Shown: piece after piece, positions 35,770 through 60,978 of the stretch
How the letters are laid out: each line of letters starts with the position of its first letter
Position numbering within the stretch: position 1 is the first letter of the stretch
Assembly: GCA_037951105.1 (NCBI GenBank)
Contig: JBAMJV010008452.1
Coordinates: 1-64,000, forward strand
Length of the DNA: 64,000 nt
From: Echinarachnius parma
Lineage: Eukaryota; Echinodermata; Echinoidea; Clypeasteroida; Echinarachniidae
Reading direction: 5' to 3'
Position numbers and translations under genes: made by a program
Notes under the pieces: generated by a model
What the model was told of the DNA's origin: nothing
The model's input: the letters and a program-made list of their open reading frames with translations, nothing else
Database searches by the model: none

Positions 35770-36470
35770 CACATAGCCAGCGAGCGGTACCTTTCGCGAA
35801 CGATAATGTATGCATGACATCATTGATCGCGTGCGCACGCATCTCATTACGAGACTTGGCTGGCTTCTGGGTCGGTTATGCATGCCATGAAAATGTGGTA
35901 TCGGAGCGGTATCGGTCTGGACATAGCACAGGGTTTACCCTTTTCGCTGCATTCTCTTCCCACAATTCATTTCGATGCTTACGTCATTGGCTTTCTGAAC
36001 GCCCATTCTACACGATGATACCAAATTCGTTACGCTTCTCTTTGGACTAAATCTTGTGAAAGAAGGTCTTTTTCACCTGCCGTTTTTCGCCAAAATGGAT
36101 TTTGAGCTATTCGGGATGCCGTTTATAAGGTAAGTTTTCAATATTTCGAAAAATTTTGTATGTGAAAGATGATAATTTTTCGAAAATCTACATGCTTTTT
36201 TCGATCGGTTCGTAGACATTTTCTTGTGTGCGAGTGTTGATAACGTTGTTGACATGGGCATTATGCATGGTTTTGCAGTTTCGATATTTTTTGCCACACA
36301 GCTATCGTCATACTTTTTTGTGCATGCACTCGCGCTCTGCACGTGTGCGTGGTGCTCGCCTCATAAATTATATTCATATTATTTTCATGCGCAAGCGCAC
36401 TTCGGCTGTACAGGCGCTCGGCGAAGCCATATAATGGGAATACACGTTGAATGGGACAGTTGGCTATGTG
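35770..36470 (+). mobile_element. CAC-ended element with 5-bp TSD, copy 1
   Basis: CACATAGCCA at the left and its inverse TGGCTATGTG at the right; exact CGCGG on both sides (35765-35769, 36471-36475). Inside: ACGTCATTGG (CRE half plus inverted CCAAT), then ATG at 36095 reading MDFELFGMPFI and an AG|GTAAGT donor at 36129/36130. 5-bp duplications and CAC ends are the signature of the Transib/RAG-like superfamily; a transposase is absent, so this is non-autonomous. Confidence 0.75.
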
Positions 36471-36520
36471 CGCGGCCGTCGAGTGTCAGAAAATGAACGC
36501 ACACAAAATCTCACTCTCAC

Positions 36521-37073
36521 CCCGGGGTCTGTCCTCATAGAAAGGGGGTATCATGCGTGACCAAGGACTTGCCAAAAGCACCATAAACGAGTATTTGTGT
36601 GGTGCAAAAAATACACCCTAAGTAAGTATGATTATCGGTAATTTGACCCTAAGCAAGTAATCAATTTTTTGTAAACCCCTAAGCAAGTATTTTTGATACC
36701 CTAAGCAAGTAATCAATTTTTTGTAAACCCCTAAGCAAGTTATAACTATTTTTGATACCCTAAGCAAGTAATCTTTTTTTTGTAAACCCCTATAATAAAA
36801 GCAAGCGATAACTATTTTTGATACCCGGGCCTAAGCAAAATAAGCTGAGTTTTTGAGACCCTAAACGAGTAATTCATCTTTTTGAGACCCTAAACGAGTA
36901 ATTCATCAGCCTAAAAAAGATACCCTTTTTCCTGATTTTGGGTGATTTTGAGACCCTATTCGAGATACTCGAGTATCTCGCCTGATCGTAAAAAACCACC
37001 CTAATTACTCGTTTTCTTGGTCACGCATGATACCCCCCTTTCAATGAGGACAGACCCCCCCCCCCCCCGCGGG
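36521..37073. mobile_element. CCCGGG-ended element with 8-bp TSD, copy 2
   Basis: Flanked by exact ACTCTCAC (36513-36520, 37074-37081). Same termini as copy 1 at 13 kb but with a longer internal array of ACCCTAAGCAAGTAAT and CCCCTAAGCAAGT units, so unit number varies between copies. Confidence 0.9.
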
Positions 37074-37238
37074 ACTCTCACTCAGTCCGTGTTGCTACCC
37101 CCTGGCCTGGGCCCTGCCCTCATTGCCTCAAATTGAACATTTAAACGTTATATCAGCACTAGTTACATTATTCATTTCTGATTCTCCTAACATGCCTAAA
37201 TTGTGTGAGACAACAATTATTCTGTACGCCGTTTTAGC

Positions 37239-37370
37239 TAGATCGACAAATCTATCGCTTTCATGGCCTTTTTGACATTATTATTGTTATTTTCACTGCT
37301 AGAATGCCGACAGTGAAAATAACAATAATAATGTCAAAAAGGCCATGAAAGCGATAGATTTGTCGATCTA
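37239..37370. mobile_element. Palindromic foldback element, 9-bp TSD, copy 1
   Basis: Arms of about 59 bp, TAGATCGACAAATCTATCGC onward, almost perfectly inverted around a ~13-bp loop; flanked by exact CGTTTTAGC (37230-37238, 37371-37379). 9-bp duplications and long inverted repeats fit Mutator-like elements. Confidence 0.92.
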
Positions 37371-37388
37371 CGTTTTAGCCAACCCCAC

Positions 37389-38574
37389 GGTAACGGAAGG
37401 ACATTCAGACACAATTTTGGAACTTCAATCAAATAATTCCAGGATCCTGCTTTTGATTTTTTATTCTGAATGGCATGTCTTTGATCCTTGTTGGGACACC
37501 TTTGATTTCCACTGTTTCTAAAAATTTTGACCGCATTATGTAAATTATATATGGACACTAATGAGGCCGGTAACGGAAGGACGCCAAAATGGACATGGAT
37601 TTTCAAGTTTTTTAGTTATGACCCAATCTCTGTGAAGTTATGAGGTTTATCATGTTAAGTTGGCTACTAGTCAATTTCCTTATGTTCACAGAGTATAACA
37701 CCACCTTCTAAGAACAATATCTACATTGGTATATTAATTATGAGAAATTAATTACTCCAGTGTTCGGTAACGGAAGGACGGTAACGGAAGGACCTCTGAA
37801 AAGTCTATTGGAATTGTACAATAAAATTAATTTTGAAATTTAAAGACCATTTATGAGAAGGTCTTTTGTGGTCTACAATGAGTTTGTATCATAGATAGCA
37901 TATGGACATCACAAGCATTTACATTTCTATTTTTTTCTTACTATATTTCATGCTCCAATGGCTCTTATTCATGGTCAATCCATGGTAACGGAAGGACACT
38001 CAGACACAAATTGTCAACTTTAAGAAAGACATTTTTAAATACTTGTGTTGTTAGAACAGTCTATTTTGATAACAATACTTCCAAAACATACAGTTTTAAG
38101 GTCCCATAATTTTTATTTTTTTTTATCTCCGCACATTATTGAATATGCATACAAATGAGGTCGGTAACGGAAGGACACCAACATGGACAAGGTTTTGTTA
38201 TCAAATCAGTTTTAACTAAAACTCTGTGATATTAAATAATACAAAATATTTTAAGGGTACACATTTCATTCTCTGAAGGGTTAAGAATAATTTACTTGTT
38301 CTTTGATTAAAATTTGTCCGCAGATATTTGAGTTATTTCACACAAAGCGGACCAATGTTCGGTAACGGAAGGACATAATGGACTATAATGTATAATATGA
38401 CACAGTAGGGTCATTCCATGTCAAATCACCTTTTAAAAAGTAGAAAATTTTCATCGCAGCCCCCTTCAAATTTGCTAATATTTGGTATGCATGATATTTC
38501 AACCTTTAAAAGCGCAAATATTTAAGTTTTAGCCCAATCCGCCCAATGGTTTAGGCGCTATGGGGGAGTTTTGT
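37389..38574 (+). repeat. Higher-order tandem repeat (595 bp) with conserved 14-mer
   Basis: GGTAACGGAAGGAC occurs exactly at 37389, 37569, 37766, 37780, 37984, 38163 and 38361. Equivalent positions in the two ~595-bp units (37389/37984, 37569/38163, 37766/38361) share flanks such as CATTCAGACACAA and CAAAATGGACATGG with many differences. Confidence 0.85.
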
Positions 38575-41500
38575 AAGAAATGGGCGTGGGCACCATTTTT
38601 CAAATGGCCATTGTCCATTAACCGTTGGGTCAATTTATTTTGTAAAGGTGTCATTGGACTGGGGATGTTATGTGCAATCCATTTATGCCATTTGTGTTCA
38701 TGCATGAGCGAGTTTGGATACGATAACCTTTGACCTTAGATTTTGACCTTCCGTTTTACCTCGTGGATCAAATAATTTTGAGAATTTTGTTTGCTTAAAT
38801 CTTGGCTTGATATAATTTCTACAACATATGAAAGAATTGGAGATATATTATTTCTTGCTTTTTCTACAGCATTGTTTTTAGTTTGCAAATTTCATGTAAA
38901 ATTTAATTATTTTAGACCTACACCCATGTCCAAGAATTCTATAGGGGTGTATTGTATAACAAAAAGACATATGTGTCTGTGTCTTTCAGTTTGGGTATAA
39001 AGTCGCAATGGGGGTTTAGTACATAGAGCACCAAAATCATAAAAAATTGTCTTTGGCTGAAAATTTCAACTTAACGGAATTTGATACTTACATGTGTCAT
39101 CTACATTCTCTGAAAATTTCATGTCCTAATTCGATTGTTTTATACCGAAAATAATGATTTTTCTGAGCAACCTTCAATTCGGTTTCGGCCTGAAACTCGG
39201 TTTATCATCGCTGGCTGTTCATGATCGATCGTTTGTGCATTGATTGAGCGGCACACATGCGACGCCCGACCGCTGGTATTGTGAGCGGTGTGAGCTAGCT
39301 GAGCCCGAGCGGAAAGCGCTGTGATTGGTCAGACTGAGTTGTACTGGGTATGTACGTTGTGTTAATTTCCGTATAGCGTGCGCGACTTACTGTATAATAC
39401 CGCATTTAATCGCGCCTTGTTATGTAAATTCTGTAGCTAGCTTTTCCTCGGATAATCAAAATACGCCTCCCCGGTGCGAAGTTCATTGTGTATAGTTCAA
39501 TGTTGCGGTAACGATCGGGCAGGATGAATGACCAGGTGGGTCGATATGGCCCGACCAGCGAGGACTGAAGTTACCGCTCTATTGTACCATTCATTGTTAT
39601 GAGGGGGTCATGCCAGCTAGCCCGCCGGGTTAACTTGCATGCAATTGTACGAAACTGGAGCGGCTTTGTACAAATTTTACTGTATGTATCGGTACGACTA
39701 TTAGACTAGGCTACATGCCGCGATACGAAAGCTTTGCTGATTGGCCGAGGAATAACAGTAAACTGCGCATGCGTTATATTGTTTGTTGATAACTTTATTT
39801 TCACGATCGATTGTGAAAAACGAACGGTCAAACCGAGAATTTGTTCAACCGCTCGCTCGCTCTGTGAGGATGCTTTTCTGAATGGATGCGAAACTTTAGA
39901 AGCGATTTTCTCTGTTGTTTGACAAATAGCTGAGCTCTGGTCCGCGTTATTAAATTGCGTTTTTCTTTCCTTCATGACAATTATATGTAGCAAGTTACAT
40001 GTATGTATCATTTTAAAGCTGAAATCCGAGAGAATTCAAAACACTAAAAATCTCAATTTTGATATTGCCGATGAATTACCCGAAGTGACAGAGGGGGACA
40101 CATATTCAAAGTCATGATCAGAGCCTATTCACACCCTGGCTCACCACAGTTAAATAGACCTACTAATCCCCATACAATAGAAATCCAGACAAATGGCATC
40201 ATGGTACAAGGGCCCTGTTGCAGAAAGAGATAAAATCAATTGTGAGCCAGATCAAATGTTCTAAATGCACAAATCTGATTGGTTGACACACAGAAAATTA
40301 CTAGTCTGACCACGCTACGCCACTGATAGCTGGCCATTGCAGGTATTGTTTCATTATTTTGGGTTTTCATATATGAGAGACCAATTTTTGAACATAAATT
40401 TTGTCATAATATGTAATATGAGGTACCTTGTCCATCTGTTACCATGTGTGGTAACGGAAGGACATTTTCTTTTGTTATTTATTAATTAACGAAGAAACAA
40501 TGAGTAATACAATTGTTAGCAATGGGAAGGCCTACAGTACATGAACTTGCTTTGCACTGAAGATTGGTCTGCTCTCTAACAATTATGTGAGCCACAAAAT
40601 TAAAAATATTGATTTTTCGGTAACGGAAGGACATTTTCATAGGCTGAAAATAAGAAGTCATTGAAGCATAACAAATCAAATAAATCATACAAATTTACTA
40701 TTTTACGAAATGGTCATATCTCAGGAGTCAGAATAATGTTTTTTAGGCTTAACTACGTAGGACGGCGCCTGGCATTCTGAGCTGTGTATACCGTGATGGT
40801 AACACTTTATAGGCTTTAACGGCAAACACACTTCTACAAAACCATACAATATCATACTTTAAATAACATATCTCGGTTCATACTTACGAATTATGTTATG
40901 CATGGACATCAATGATCCAACTGGTAAAACGTCTGATGCTCCATTCGTTTGATTTATCCTGAAATTTACTATAAAACTGGCAAGATTACAGAAGTGACGA
41001 AAATGGTATCCGAATTTGTTCGCTACATGCAATATCAGGTAATCGAAAACTTGTCGGCAATGCGCGAGGTCGCAGGTCAAACTTTGGCGTATGAGCCTGG
41101 ATGTGCGCGCGTTCTGTACAGCGATTGATCTATTTCTGCGTGCGCGATACACCCCTGTACACGTACATGTGACAGTCCCTGGCTTATTGTATTAGTCAAC
41201 CGATCGCCACTTACGCGCGGAATACCTCCTATCCCGCGCATACGCTATGCATTGCCGACGAGTTTTCGGTCACCTGACATTCTCTCGGTCGGACATCCGG
41301 GGATTTTCACTAGCGAACGGTAACTTCCGCTTAACAACCGATCGCGAAGGGGCAAACAAAAGCGGACTCGCCATACGGATTTAGCGGTATACCAGGCGTA
41401 TACCACATGTCATGCCTGTGTAAGCCGAAGCTCGGGCGGAGCTTTTGTCGCACGCGCGCGCACGAATCATGCGGCGATACAGGAGTTACACTACCAGTTG

Positions 41501-41975
41501 TTGAGATGTGCACATTTATTAATTTCGGTCACATTCGGGTGATTTTGTATTCTTATTGCAGATATTAATACAGTTTTCAAAATTTCCAACCATATCCACT
41601 AATTTTGAGCTGGAAAATGACTGATACGTGATAGTGACTGATGATAGTGATAGTTAAACTTTTTCCAATTTAATTTTGGTCATTTGGATCAATTTTTATT
41701 CAGATTTCTCAGAATTGTTTAGTCTAGAATGTTTTGAGTAGTGTTTAACTATTACTTAATCCCTTCTAAAAAATGTTCATGTGAATATATTACTATTTTA
41801 TAGTTATACTACGGTCTATAAATCCTAATCTAGTCAGAATTGAAATTCCTAGTTTTGGTTTACGCAGGAAATGTGTAACAATTTCATGTAAGTTATACCC
41901 GACTTGTGTCTTTCTTTGATAAAATTCATTATTAACTTGTTTCTTCATTTTTTAAAATTCTAACACAGGAAAATC
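38575..41975. other. Intergenic DNA, GC-rich patches, no gene recognised
   Basis: Patches rich in CpG at 39190-39660 and 41080-41500 contrast with AT-rich surroundings and could be promoters or inserted elements. A GGGTCATTCCATGTCAAATC block at 38409 is a widespread repeat end. A 97-codon frame at 40859-41152 (minus) matches nothing known. Confidence 0.35.
40450..40632 (+). repeat. Two further copies of the 14-mer, 169 bp apart
   Basis: GGTAACGGAAGGAC at 40450-40463 and 40619-40632, both followed by ATTTTC. Spacing is like the ~180-200-bp steps of the main array 2 kb away. Confidence 0.8.
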
Positions 41976-42028
41976 ATATAAATAATATGAATGCTTACCT
42001 CATGCTGGCAACGGCAGTGCGAGGTCGA

Positions 42029-42173
42029 GTTGCCATCGCTAACGCCAACCCGTCCTGGGACAAGACGCAAGGTTGCTAACGTCAGCCTTGTACATACAAC
42101 GATGCAAGTTTGCTAACGTCAAGCTTGCTTCATGATGGATGTTTGTGAGGTACAAGGTCGCTCACGTCGACCT
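42029..42173. repeat. Four short hairpins around GCTAACGTC
   Basis: Units at about 42029-42049, 42068-42090, 42105-42127 and 42154-42173 share GCTMACGYC in the loop, with flanks that pair differently (GTTG/CAAC, CAAGG/CCTTG, CAAG/CTTG, GGTCG/CGACC). Confidence 0.65.
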
Positions 42174-44880
42174 CACCTCGGGTTGAATGATTTTGATGTG
42201 TCATGTTGTTAGATTTTTTCTTTATTTATTTTCAACATATTGAACAATAATTATGATTTATACAAATTGAATGATAAAGAAATATATTCATTGCATAATT
42301 ATAAACATTGCATGATTAGGCTACTGATAAATTGATCAACATAATAGTAAAGACTAAAGGAGAATAAAACACATCTTTTCAAAACATGGGTAAATATTAT
42401 AATGAATATGTTGCTACCTTCAACTTTTATATGTTGGGATGAGATTTAAACTGTCGGGTGTCAAGTTTATTATTGCATGATTTGTTCCACCTGTTCATTG
42501 CTGTTCATATTGCATGCCATGTTGCGTACATGTCTTTTTAACTTTCATCTTTTATTCTAACATGAAATGAAATTGCAAGTACTATAATAATGTTGCACTT
42601 TATTACACATAAAGAACAACCAGGCGACATGAAATGAATTTATACAAACTTGTATTGCGCAGATCATTTATAATCAAAGTTTGCAGATAATATCATAAGG
42701 GTAATTAAAAACAAATGGGTACTACTGGGAACTATCTTGTTCATGGCCCAGGGAATAATTTCCAGCCCAAAAATTGCATAGCAAATCTGCTATACAAAAT
42801 AATTTTTGTATAGCAATTGGATAAACTTGTATAGCAATTTTTTTTCAGGCAATCATAATGCACATTAACACCACACACAATGACCAAATGAAATTATCCT
42901 AAGGTAAGGAAAGTGTACTGTGCTGTGTGGAAAACTGTGTATAGCGTGCGATACAGCAGCCCAGTGCAGTGCAGTGCAGTACATTGCATACACACCATAG
43001 AGTTATATATAGGTACGATACACACTCACTGGGCTAGCTGGCCGGCTGTGTGTGCCTAGCCAGTGTAGCTTGGAAGAGCAGCATGTCTAGACTGCATAAT
43101 TAACTGCATGTCTAGACTGCATGTCTGCATAGTTTGCATACACAGGGCTGGCTAGTGTGTGAAACATGTATGCTTACACAGCTGTGTGAAACATGTATCT
43201 TGCATTGCAGCGCACAAGTGCGATTCATAAAAAAATATGTGTCGCAAATGGCTAAAAATACATCGCAAATTGCGATGCGATACCGGGAAAATTATTCCCT
43301 GTGGCCGAATCAATATTGGGAAGAATGATATGTATGTGTGGTAACGCTGCGTTATGAAATTACCTACATATCTTTTAAAGACCCCCATATCAGTGGGGTA
43401 GTAGCATATGGTCAGTCTGATTGGGGGTACACTAAATGTATTGGGGGAGGAGGGGTACACAGTATACATTCCTTTTTTAAAATGTCATCTCATGTTTTAT
43501 ATTGTTTTCTTTTCTAGAATAAATGGGGTGCATGTGCCACTATCCTATTATATCTTTAAATTACTTATCAATATGGTCACATGGTTGATTCAAATAAGCT
43601 CAAGATCAAAAGCGACTTGGGAAGTAAGTACTATGTTGTGTCGCTCTTTACAAATCTGGTGATTAACATTCATCTTTTGAAGATCATGTTGTCGGTTATT
43701 TCTTACTTCTCCTGAAGTAAATATAATCTGCCGAGCCCTGTAAAATAAAAGAAACAAATCAAGGTAAGATGGGTTGATAAAGAATTCATCATAATGTCAT
43801 AACTATTATAAACGTTTTTTTAAATTTTTATTTAGCCTATTTTAGTCTTAACAAAACTTATAAAACTAATCAGCCTAGATTATTAAAAGTATATAATTAT
43901 TATTGTATTAATACTAATAGATATGTATTAATTTATTAAATACAATATATCTATTTACATTTCCTGATATCATGCATAAATTCAATCGGGACAGCGCGCG
44001 ATTGACATGCAATCGCCAATCACCGTGGCCGCTGGCTGCGTGTGTTGCTGTACTGTGCACTGCACCGCGCCGCACGCATCGGCTAAACGATCCCCCGCCG
44101 ATCCCCATCGCGAAGATCGCTAGTGAAATCGACGGTCACAAAACGCAATGCAGAAAGTGACCATGAAACATCTGTTTTTTCTGGATTTTGGTAAGACGTT
44201 TAAAAAAACTAACTTCAGATTTGTGATCTGTGATTATTGTTCTTCATTTTGATATGTAATTCGCCCCGATTTGTTGAAGTTCAGAATGTACATGAGCGTG
44301 CCTAACTAATGTCAAGAGTACTGCACAGTACAGTCAACACTCGCTCGCGCTAATTGTTTGCCCCTTTGTCAAAATGGCCGATCGCGTAGTTAGGGAAATC
44401 ACGTGACTGTGACGTCATGCCGACCGTGAGAATTGCATGCAGCGAACAAAGACGAAGGAAATAACAGTCATCATCATCATCATCATCAATTTGAGGTAAG
44501 TTATCATTCTTTTGCAACAAATTAAATATCAAGCAAGGTAGGTTGAATGTTTAATTCATGTCTAGAACTAAAAAAAAAATAATAATAATAGATGGAAAGT
44601 TCTTGAAACCACCCGTCGCAAAATTTCCTCAAAATTTTGTAACGTCTCGTCTTCACAGCGCCGTCCTACGGACGGCGCTGATCACAGTTAAGCCATTATT
44701 TGCTCCCAGGCATAGCCGAAATCGTATACGCTCCACAAACTAAAAATAAATAAATTCAAACAAATCGATGTAACCTTAAATCAAAAGTATACATACATTC
44801 TATCCTCTTCTAGCTCGAAATCCATGCTGCAATGATCGTACTGTAGATACGTGGTCAAATGGACAGAACATTGACGAAAA
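42174..44880. other. Intergenic DNA, no gene recognised
   Basis: AT-rich with short direct repeats (GCATGTCTAGACTGCAT at 43080-43130, GTGCA run at 42960-42980) and a (CAT)n tract at 44468-44488. A GC-rich patch at 43980-44130. Confidence 0.35.
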
Positions 44881-44955
44881 CAAAACAATATGCTGCTTCG
44901 ATCGCTTCTGAGTTCGACCCGACTTCGTCTTCGTGCCAGCTACCCTTGTGACGCC

Positions 44956-45112
44956 AATAACCGCGAACAACCGCGGCCGAACAACAGCCAACTTATTTAC
45001 CGCGAACAACAGCGAACTCATTTTCCGCGAAAAACAGCAAACAACCGTGGACCACGTACCATGGAACAACAGCGAAGAAATTATTCCGTGATATAATTTA
45101 CCGCGAACAACT
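44956..45112. repeat. Irregular minisatellite of ACCGCGAACAAC
   Basis: Seven or so variants of (A/T)CCGCGAACAAC(A/C)GCGAAC over 157 bp. Not coding; spacing irregular (16-30 bp). Confidence 0.65.
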
Positions 45113-45275
45113 GTGAAGTGATACAATGTGATGATACAGCTAGCTCTAGCTCTATGCATGCCATGGGTGAAACCATGACCCAATTATCAAACAAAGTGAC
45201 GATGTCAAATTGAACTAGGAATGTAGGATTTTCCGGCGACACTAACTACAGACTAATTAATTGCGGCATTGCTCC

Positions 45276-45921
45276 TTAAAGGGGCCCTGCAACCCAAATG
45301 CATGTTGACCTCTGTTCATCTGTATCAGTGTACACATTCAATATTTGTAAACGGTTTGACCCAAATATGTTTTGTATATTTTTAAACATTTTATCATTTA
45401 TTTGTCTTCATGTTGCTAAGCCCCACCTCCTAAAAAACCCTCCAGAGCAAATTCTATTGTTGACCTGCAGTGACATCATTTGTCAATCACTGGTCAGCTA
45501 CCATGAGATTAACAAAAGATGAAAGTACAAAAAGAACATCCACACAAAAGCATGCCCTGCATACCTCCATGCAATAGCTTAGACATTGCTTTTCTTCTGA
45601 CATAGCAACAGCTATTGTAATTGAAGTTGTGTGAGTTGGTATTCTATTCAACCGTGTGATGCTATTGTGATTAGGCTAATCACAATAGCATGGTAGCTGA
45701 CCAGTGATTGACAAAATGATGTCACTGCAGGTCAACAATAGAATTTGATCTGGAGGGTTTTTTAGGAGGTGGGGCTTAGCAACATGAAGAAAAATAAATG
45801 ATAAAATGTTTAAAAATATACAAAACATATTTGGGTCATACCGTTTACAAATATTGATTGTGTACACTAATACAGATGAACAGAGGTCAACATGCATTTG
45901 GGTTGCAGGGCCCCTTTATAA
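45276..45921. mobile_element. Large foldback element with ~240-bp arms
   Basis: AAAGGGGCCCTGCAACCCAA at the left is inverted at the right; arms of ~240 bp match closely (both translate to HVDLCSS(V)...YT(F/I)NICKR). Left TTAA at 45276-45279; right side reads TTATA, so the target site is eroded. The ORFs are only the arms read outward. Confidence 0.88.
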
Positions 45922-46810
45922 ACAGATAGCCTACAACTGGGGGGGGGGGGGGGGGGGGGGCGGTAGTGGCCCCCGCAGTCCGTCCGTGATTTCCTCCGCG
46001 GCTCCCCCCCCCCCCCCCCGGCCCCCTCGTCGAGGGGTCAGAATCACAGCAGAACTGGGGGAGGGGGCGGAGTTTTCCGTCATCATTCCTCTCCTCCCTC
46101 CCCCTCGATCACCGTGAGAATGTTGTCAGTTTGTTATTTGATGCTGCATGCTGCTTCAGTTTTCGGCGTGTAGATATACCGTTTTCCCGATGTAACTTTG
46201 TTTTAATCGCTAACTTGTTTAATGACGGTATATTTATGTATTTTATGTATTTATATTTGGCTGCTGTGTAAATTCCACCTGATACAGGTCCCCCTTTTTG
46301 AGCAAGCCTTCTACCCATGTGTTTTTATTAAAAAGAAGACTGAATAAATGAATAACAAATAATTTCACACGACAGCCATAATTGTCATAATAATAAAAAT
46401 AAATTAAATAAAAAAGGCTTAAATGGCCCGGCCCCAAGCCTGAAAGATCCCTCTGTTTACAATATGTTTTTCTTAATTTTGTGTAAAATTTATTTGATTT
46501 GTAATGTTTTGTTGGAAACAGGAATAAAATTTAAATTGCAATAAAAAATAAAATTAAACAAATGTAAACCTATAGGCCTACCCACCAACCACGGCTCCCA
46601 ACGAAATGCGCGGTTTAGCTCGGAGATTTGAGATTGGAAGATGGGAGAATTCCATTAACATGTTTAAGTTTCGCCTTTTTTTCTTTTATCATGTTAAACA
46701 AATTAACCAATCCTCTTCTAGTCACTGGAAAGTAAATACAGAAATTACGACAAAAGTTATACCCACCCGTGTCCATCAACCTCTCAAATGGACCCTAACG
46801 TCGAAAACTT

Positions 46811-46885
46811 GTGGACCTGAAAAGGTACCCTTTTTGTGGACCTGAAAAGGTACCCTTTTTGTGGACCTGAAAAGGTACCCTTTTT
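46811..46885. repeat. Perfect 3 x 25-bp tandem repeat
   Basis: GTGGACCTGAAAAGGTACCC plus TTTTT, three exact copies at 46811, 46836 and 46861, just upstream of CLUAP1. Confidence 0.95.
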
Positions 46886-47179
46886 GTGTTTTTTTTTCTA
46901 ATGAGTGCTGAAAACCACCCCTTTGGAAAACGTCGACGACGCCGTATAGCTGAAAATAATACCCTTCCCCGGGGGGATCAAAGTTGTGCCACTGATGATA
47001 ATTCGGGCCATAGAGACGTATTTATACAATTAACTCTATTTTTGTACAATAAGTATGTTTAAAATAATTATTTTCATTATCAACCACCGTTGTATAATTT
47101 TCTAGATGCAGAGCCTGCTTTTTGTTTTCGCGCTCTAGCTCGCGCTCTAGCTTTGTATTAAATGTATAGCGCCATCTAC

Positions 47180-47195
47180 GTTGGCATAGTGTAAC
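47180..47195 (+). promoter_or_regulatory. Weak RFX X-box-like site upstream of CLUAP1
   Basis: GTTGGCATAGTGTAAC, 40 bp before the start codon, resembles the two-half-site X-box used by RFX factors at ciliary genes, but with at least two mismatches. Family knowledge: CLUAP1 orthologues are ciliary, often RFX controlled. Position fits; sequence match is imperfect. Confidence 0.25.
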
Positions 47196-47235
47196 TATAG
47201 CAGCATATTTTCGCCGCAAAGTCAAATTTTCCAAG

Positions 47236-60796
<13,561 letters not shown>

Positions 60797-60951
60797 GTCA
60801 TGCGACAGTCATGTCTGAAATCGATGAACTTTGACTTCTATGTCCTTTACATTCTAGGTCTTGACTTTTGACCTTTGAACTTTGAACATATTTTCAAGGT
60901 GCAGGCCTTTGGCCTTTGACCCCCTTGTTCTGTGAACAGATTATTTCAAGA

Positions 60952-60957
60952 AATAAA
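60952..60957 (+). terminator. Poly(A) signal AATAAA of CLUAP1
   Basis: AATAAA 156 bases after the stop codon. The homologous position in the next repeat unit reads AATAAC, so only the first unit has the signal. Confidence 0.6.
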
Positions 60958-60978
60958 TGCAATTCAAAGTAGACTAAA

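Noticed and set aside
36095..36129. MDFELFGMPFI as a possible first exon of PICK1 or another host gene
   Set aside because: PICK1 exon 1 is better explained at 28537-28592 by the EDKL|GMEAIPG junction, and the ORF lies within a transposon-like unit with target duplications present in two copies.
37389..38374. CRISPR-like spacing of the repeated 14-mer
   Set aside because: The repeat is too short, spacing is 180-200 bp, flanks are related repeats, and the genome is eukaryotic.
40859..41152. 97-codon minus-strand frame in a CpG-rich patch
   Set aside because: No splice context, start context or domain supports it as a gene.
45298..45897. Two similar open frames of about 73 codons on opposite strands
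   Set aside because: They are the two inverted arms of one foldback element read outward, not two genes.
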